Part shown: positions 6,701 through 7,309 of the stretch, one piece after another
How the letters are laid out: the number at the start of each line of letters is the position of its first letter
How positions within the stretch are numbered: the first letter of the stretch is position 1
Assembly (NCBI RefSeq): GCF_946885885.1
Contig: NZ_CAMPHN010000201.1
Coordinates: 1-7,309, forward strand
Direction: 5' to 3'
DNA from: an uncultured Pseudomonas sp.
GTDB lineage: Bacteria; Pseudomonadota; Gammaproteobacteria; Pseudomonadales; Pseudomonadaceae
DNA length: 7,309 nt
Notes under the pieces: model-generated
What the model was told of the DNA's origin: nothing
What the model saw: the letters and a program-made list of their open reading frames with translations, nothing else
The model's database searches: none
Program-made: the position numbers and the translations under genes

Positions 6701-7309
6701 AGGGCGCAACCTTCGAACGTCTGCGTGCGGCCCTGGTTGGCAAGAAGGTCGAAGGCGGCGCTGGCCTGAAGAAGGGCGCGGAGATCACCGACGAGGTGCT
6801 CGACGGCCTCGAACACGGTCAATGGTTCAAGCTGCGCATGGCGGACGACGCCCTGAACGAGCAGTTGGAAAAGGCCCAGGCCTACATCTCCGACCGCCGT
6901 CAGCTGCTCGACGACAAGTTCGAAGACAAGAAGCGCAAGCTGCAGCAGGGCGACGACCTGGCGCCGGGCGTACTGAAGATCGTCAAGGTCTACCTGGCAA
7001 TCCGTCGCCGCATCCAGCCGGGCGACAAGATGGCCGGTCGTCACGGTAACAAGGGTGTGGTCTCGGTGATCATGCCGGTCGAAGACATGCCGCACGACGT
7101 CAATGGTACGCCAGTCGACATCGTCCTGAACCCGCTGGGCGTACCTTCGCGTATGAACGTCGGGCAGATCCTCGAAACCCACCTGGGCCTCGCGGCCAAG
7201 GGGCTGGGCGAGAAGATCAACCGGATGCTCGAAGAGCAACGCAAAGTCGCCGAGCTGCGCAAGTTCATGCAGCAGATCTACAACGAGATCGGCGGCCGTC
7301 AGGAAAACC
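3784..7309 (+). CDS. rpoB: DNA-directed RNA polymerase subunit beta (partial, 3' end outside)
   Basis: RpoB is the beta subunit of RNA polymerase and forms one pincer of the clamp and half of the active centre. The frame opens with ATG at 3784 ([15 protein letters not shown]), GGGGA six bases upstream, and stays open to the right edge: 1,175 codons of about 1,357 in Pseudomonas, so roughly the last 180 residues are missing. The rifampicin pocket is complete: [19 protein letters not shown] begins at residue 510, and Q518, D521, H531, R534, S536 and L538 are all the sensitive-type residues. [14 protein letters not shown] follows. NFEDS at 816-820 holds the E818-D819 acidic pair (E. coli E813-D814). 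[13 protein letters not shown] begins at 1080 and contains active-centre K1082 and K1090 (E. coli K1065 and K1073). rpoC should follow beyond the window. Expression probably depends on read-through of the upstream attenuator. Confidence 0.99.
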   Translation, partial: MAYSYTEKKRIRKDFSKLPDVMDVPYLLAIQLDSYREFLQAGASKDQFRDIGLHAAFKSVFPIISYSGNAALEYVGYRLGEPAFDVKECVLRGVTFAVPLRVKVRLIIFDKESSNKAIKDIKEQEVYMGEIPLMTENGTFVINGTERVIVSQLHRSPGVFFDHDRGKTHSSGKLLYSARIIPYRGSWLDFEFDPKDAVFVRIDRRRKLPASVLLRALGYSTEEVLDAFYATNVFHVKGESLNLELVPQRLRGEVAVLDIKDEKGKVIVEQGRRITARHINQLDKAGIKELEVPIDYLIGRTTAKAIVHPATGEIIAECNTELNVEILAKVVKAQVVRIETLYTNDIDCGPFISDTLKIDSTTNQLEALVEIYRMMRPGEPPTKDAAETLFNNLFFSAERYDLSAVGRMKFNRRIGRTEIEGSGVLSREDIVEVLKTLVDIRNGKGIVDDIDHLGNRRVRCVGEMAENQFRVGLVRVERAVKERLSMAESEGLMPQDLINAKPVAAAVKEFFGSSQLSQFMDQNNPLSEITHKRRVSALGPGGLTRERAGFEVRDVHPTHYGRVCPIETPEGPNIGLINSLAAYARTNQYGFLESPYRVVKDTLVTDEIVFLSAIEEADHVIAQASALMNEKGQLIDELVAVRHLNEFTVKAPEDVTLMDVSPKQVVSVAASLIPFLEHDDANRALMGSNMQRQAVPTLRADKPLVGTGMERNVARDSGVCVVARRGGVIDSVDASRIVVRVNDDEVETGEAGVDIYNLTKYTRSNQNTCINQRPLVSKGDQVSRSDILADGPSTDMGELALGQNMRVAFMPWNGFNFEDSICLSERVVQEDRFTTIHIQELTCVARDTKLGSEEITSDIPNVGESALNKLDEAGIVYVGAEVGPGDILVGKVTPKGETQLTPEEKLLRAIFGEKASDVKDTSLRVPTGTKGTVIDVQVFTRDGVERDARALSIEKMQLDEIRKDLNEEFRIVEGATFERLRAALVGKKVEGGAGLKKGAEITDEVLDGLEHGQWFKLRMADDALNEQLEKAQAYISDRRQLLDDKFEDKKRKLQQGDDLAPGVLKIVKVYLAIRRRIQPGDKMAGRHGNKGVVSVIMPVEDMPHDVNGTPVDIVLNPLGVPSRMNVGQILETHLGLAAKGLGEKINRMLEEQRKVAELRKFMQQIYNEIGGRQEN

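Noticed and set aside
3793..7239. An open frame of 1,148 codons on the minus strand opposite rpoB.
   Set aside because: Its codons lie exactly in phase with rpoB, so its stops would be sense TTA, CTA and TCA. These are rare in GC-rich pseudomonads and do not occur in rpoB after TCA at codon 4, where the frame ends. The translated product has no recognisable domain and the plus strand is unmistakably RpoB. It is a codon-usage artefact.

Overview
The window is a stretch of core chromosome from a gammaproteobacterium, most likely Pseudomonas. The gene order is tuf (3' end) - tRNA-Trp - secE - nusG - rplK - rplA - rplJ - rplL - rpoB (5' end). The genus call rests on the proteins: a 121-residue L7/L12 with an Ala-rich hinge, a 122-residue three-helix SecE, and an RpoB whose rifampicin region is offset +5 from E. 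coli numbering (D521, H531, S536), as in P. aeruginosa. Codon use is G/C-ending, with TTA, CTA and TCA almost absent from rpoB. I do not assign a species.

Layout. Positions 1-83 are the last codons of EF-Tu. A GC-rich terminator hairpin follows at 102-132, and a plausible sigma70 promoter is laid over the same bases. tRNA-Trp(CCA) at 138-213 leads into secE (259-627) and nusG (637-1170). A terminator-like hairpin after nusG separates this transcription and translocation module from the ribosomal-protein genes. A compact hairpin just before rplK looks like the L1 autoregulatory site. rplK and rplA overlap by one base. Between rplA and rplJ lie 209 bases holding a 9-bp hairpin, a three-way junction matching the L10 leader architecture, and two more hairpins, one with a UUCG tetraloop. 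rplJ starts at a GTG at 2623. rplL follows after 76 bases. A strong intrinsic terminator at 3612-3640, probably a partial attenuator, and a folded leader precede rpoB, which runs off the right edge after about 1,175 codons.

How it works together. The genes supply translation (EF-Tu, tRNA-Trp, L11, L1, L10, L7/L12), protein export (SecE) and transcription (NusG, RNA polymerase beta). Each large step in expected product amount coincides with an RNA structure: tuf to tRNA, nusG to rplK, rplA to rplJ, and rplL to rpoB. The leaders allow feedback by L1 and by the L10-L12 complex, and the rplL-rpoB hairpin should lower polymerase output relative to ribosomal protein.

I found no mobile element, CRISPR array, phage gene, foreign-looking island or unknown gene system. 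The interest lies in the regulatory RNA and the compact tuf/tRNA-Trp junction. The longest antisense reading frame, opposite rpoB, is a codon-usage artefact.
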